Assembly: GCA_963833605.1 (NCBI GenBank)
Contig: CAWHYZ010000015.1
Span: forward strand, 310,001-374,000
Direction: 5' to 3'
Origin: JAFAXD01 sp963833605
Lineage (GTDB): Bacteria; Pseudomonadota; Alphaproteobacteria; Rhizobiales; Xanthobacteraceae
Length of the DNA: 64,000 nt
Shown: piece after piece, positions 62,189-64,000 of the stretch
Layout: every line of letters begins with the position of its first letter
Position numbering within the stretch: position 1 is the first letter of the stretch
Notes under the pieces: model-generated
What the model saw: only the letters and a program-made list of their open reading frames with translations
Database searches by the model: none
What the model was told of the DNA's origin: nothing
Translations under genes and position numbers: made by a program

Positions 62189-63883
62189 TTACGGCGCGGT
62201 CCCGAAGCCGGTCGCCTTCGCGAGCACGGCGCCTGGGGTGTCCGGCAACGTGTCGCCGCGCCACGCGATATACTGGTCGGGGCGGACCAGGACGAGCCTG
62301 CGCCCATAGAGCGCGCGGGCTTCCGGCAAGGTCACGTCCAACACCTCCAAGGGCACGCCCCGTTCGGCGGCGGCATGCAGGAGCGGCGTTGGGTCAACGC
62401 TTGTGTCATCGATCCGCAGCAACGTGAACCCGACACCGAGCCGATCGAACAGCGAACTTCCGTGGCCGTGCGGCGCGTCGAGCCACAGATGTGGCACGCG
62501 TCCGCCGGGCACGCCGCTTGGGATGTATTCGTCGAAGTTCTCCGGGGGCGGGTCGCCATCGGGCATCAGCAGCGGAGATCCGTCGTAGCGGGCCCCCAAC
62601 TGGGTGCCGACGGCATCGACTTCCTCTTCGCGGAAAAAGTGGTTGTTCCTGATGTAGGAGGAACCGATCGCCGCGCGCCGCGCCGCCTCGCCTTCCGGGC
62701 CATCAAGCTCAATCCCCGGCGTCGGCTCCGGCGCGTGCCAATTTCGCGCGATGTACCGCGCTGCGCCGGTATTGCGGCGGCCGATCGGCTTGCGCTCGAT
62801 TTCGTAGCTTTCCAGCAATCCGGGCCCGCCCCAGCCCTGAACCAGCGCTGCCAGCTTCCAGCCGAGGTTGGACGTGTCGTCGATGCCCGTGCTCATCCCG
62901 AAGCCGCCGGTCGGCGTGAACAGGTGTGCCGCATCGCCCGCAAGCGCGACGCGGCCGGACACGTAATGTTCCGCAACCAGCGCCGCGCCGGCATTCCACG
63001 ACTGATAGCTGATGATCTCGACGGAGATGTCCGCACCGATCGCGCGCTGCACCCAACGCTGGACCTCGGCGCGGTCCATCCTGCCCTGGTCGCGATTTGG
63101 TTTGGCCAGCATCATGAATTCGTCAACGCCGTTGAGCGAAATGATGAGGCCGTCTGCGTCCGCGTTCAGCGTCCAGTACATCCAGGCGCGGCGGTGACCG
63201 AGAAATTTGGGCAGCAGTTCGGGAATCCGCATGTAGACCGAATAGAGCAGGCCGGCATAGTAGTCGGACTTGCTCACGTCGCCTTCATAGGAAATGCCCA
63301 ACGCCTTGCGGACCGTCCCGCGCGCGCCGTCGCAGCCAACCGCGTACGCGGCGCGCCACGCCCTCTCCTCACCGGTATCGAGGGCGCGCGCGTGCAGCGT
63401 CACCCCGGCGTCGTTCTGGGTGAAGTCCTGCACCTGCCATCCAAACTGCAACGCAATGTTCGGGCGCGTCTTTGCGCGTTCGTGCAGCACGCGCTCCACG
63501 TACATCTGGTTGACGTGGTACATCGGCTCGACGAATTGATCGGTAGCCGGGGTGGTGAGCCTGGTGGCCAAACGCTGCGCCTGGGTCGGCCGGCGGAACC
63601 GGAAGATCTCGTGGGTGCTGAGCCGGGTGAAGACCGCATGATCGAACGGATGATCATCCGGAATGCCGCATGCGCGGACCTCGTCCACCACGCCGAGCAA
63701 TCGGTAATGTTCCATCGTCCGCGAGTTCTGGCCGTTCCCTTTGGGATGCCAGCGCGTCGTCTTCTCGACGTTGAAGACGGTCGATCGTACGCCGAAGCGA
63801 TCGAGGAACAGCGCCAGACAGAGGCCGACGGGGCCGCCTCCGATGATCGCCACGGGGGTACGCGTGCCTTGCGGGTTCGTCAC
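62189..63883 (-). CDS. FAD-dependent aromatic monooxygenase (MhpA/TfdB/PheA-type)
   Basis: A 564-residue group A flavin hydroxylase. FAD loop IIGGGPVGLCLALFL at 13-27; the DG motif GCDGARGTVRKALG; the GD motif RVALAGDAAHLFTPTGGFGMSTGIDDTSNLGWKLAAL; and a C-terminal thioredoxin-like domain as in phenol and 3-(3-hydroxyphenyl)propionate hydroxylases. It inserts one oxygen into an aromatic ring with NAD(P)H. GTG 63883 overlaps the stop of an upstream gene (GTGTGA), so they are coupled. Confidence 0.9.
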   Translation of the reverse strand: MTNPQGTRTPVAIIGGGPVGLCLALFLDRFGVRSTVFNVEKTTRWHPKGNGQNSRTMEHYRLLGVVDEVRACGIPDDHPFDHAVFTRLSTHEIFRFRRPTQAQRLATRLTTPATDQFVEPMYHVNQMYVERVLHERAKTRPNIALQFGWQVQDFTQNDAGVTLHARALDTGEERAWRAAYAVGCDGARGTVRKALGISYEGDVSKSDYYAGLLYSVYMRIPELLPKFLGHRRAWMYWTLNADADGLIISLNGVDEFMMLAKPNRDQGRMDRAEVQRWVQRAIGADISVEIISYQSWNAGAALVAEHYVSGRVALAGDAAHLFTPTGGFGMSTGIDDTSNLGWKLAALVQGWGGPGLLESYEIERKPIGRRNTGAARYIARNWHAPEPTPGIELDGPEGEAARRAAIGSSYIRNNHFFREEEVDAVGTQLGARYDGSPLLMPDGDPPPENFDEYIPSGVPGGRVPHLWLDAPHGHGSSLFDRLGVGFTLLRIDDTSVDPTPLLHAAAERGVPLEVLDVTLPEARALYGRRLVLVRPDQYIAWRGDTLPDTPGAVLAKATGFGTAP

Positions 63884-64000
63884 ACTGTCATTTCCCCCTC
63901 TGCGACGGGGCTTCCGCCGCCACCGTCAGGAGAGAATGGGTAACGCATCTCGATGGGCTTTGCTTTCGCGTATGGGCCAACGCCTTTCGCGACCAGGTTG
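63880..64000 (-). CDS. C-terminal end of an unidentified gene
   Basis: Forty codons of a gene entering from the right edge: NLVAKGVGPYAKAKPIEMRY, then a short Gly/Ser-rich stretch and a stop at 63880-63882. Overlap with the monooxygenase GTG and codon usage support a real gene. Too short to name; probably a partner enzyme of the same aromatic pathway. Confidence 0.55.
   Translation of the reverse strand, partial: NLVAKGVGPYAKAKPIEMRYPFSPDGGGGSPVAEGEMTV

Noticed and set aside
1..64000. CRISPR arrays, rRNA and tRNA genes, phage or conjugation modules
   Set aside because: No spaced direct repeats, no tRNA T-loop contexts in the gaps, and no integrase, portal or relaxase-like proteins were seen.

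Overview
The window looks like chromosomal accessory DNA from a GC-rich alphaproteobacterium of the order Hyphomicrobiales (Rhizobiales), probably near Bradyrhizobium and its relatives. This rests on gene content (cytochrome-type urate oxidase PuuD, many Bug/TctC receptors, Aap-type transport, DUF3551, DUF1272, HlyU and Omp31-like proteins), on translational coupling through ATGA and GTGA overlaps, and on palindromic intergenic repeats of the kind I associate with this order. No rRNA, tRNA or CRISPR array was seen.

Layout. 1-7.6 kb: a purine (urate) degradation locus. AllC and a second M20 hydrolase read leftward. PuuD, PuuE and a fused UraD-UraH protein read rightward, followed by a complete NMT1/SsuA-type ABC transporter. 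Together they cover urate to allantoate and beyond, with a likely importer. 7.7-10.4 kb: a GlsB/YeaQ membrane protein, a Bug receptor, a DapA-family lyase and a 41-residue membrane protein. 10.4-23.2 kb: a long leftward run with an amidohydrolase, two SDRs, a cupin, an HpcH/HpaI aldolase, a branched-chain-type ABC transporter with two different binding proteins, a zinc alcohol dehydrogenase and glycerol kinase. 23.3-26.5 kb: AapJ-AapQ-AapM without its ATPase. 26.5-32.7 kb: a NitT/TauT-type permease and ATPase, an orphan coiled-coil protein, a DUF1326 protein, an IS110-family element and a NitT/TauT-type binding protein.

32.9-41.7 kb: a leftward catabolic operon with a COG3618 hydrolase, a three-subunit molybdenum hydroxylase, an ACMSD-like amidohydrolase and a UbiD-family decarboxylase, preceded by a Bug receptor. 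41.8-44.6 kb: a GMC oxidoreductase and a secreted alpha/beta hydrolase. 44.7-50.1 kb: small secreted or envelope proteins (DUF3551, a second GlsB/YeaQ protein, an outer-membrane barrel) plus DUF1272 and HlyU. 50.2-56 kb: an amidase, a third Bug receptor and a complete DctPMQ TRAP transporter. 56.4-64 kb: a lytic transglycosylase; an operon of binding protein, LacI regulator, 3-hydroxyisobutyrate-dehydrogenase-like enzyme and cupin; an AraC regulator; and an FAD monooxygenase coupled to a gene that runs off the window.

Two themes stand out. One is the number of high-affinity uptake systems: ten solute-binding proteins next to hydrolases, decarboxylases and oxidoreductases, as in an oligotroph that scavenges organic acids, amino acids and purines. 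The other is a dense set of single-base frameshifts (12 in all, 11 of them between 12.8 and 34.8 kb) in otherwise intact genes. Ten are one-base insertions, which points to uncorrected sequencing errors or to recent decay of this block.
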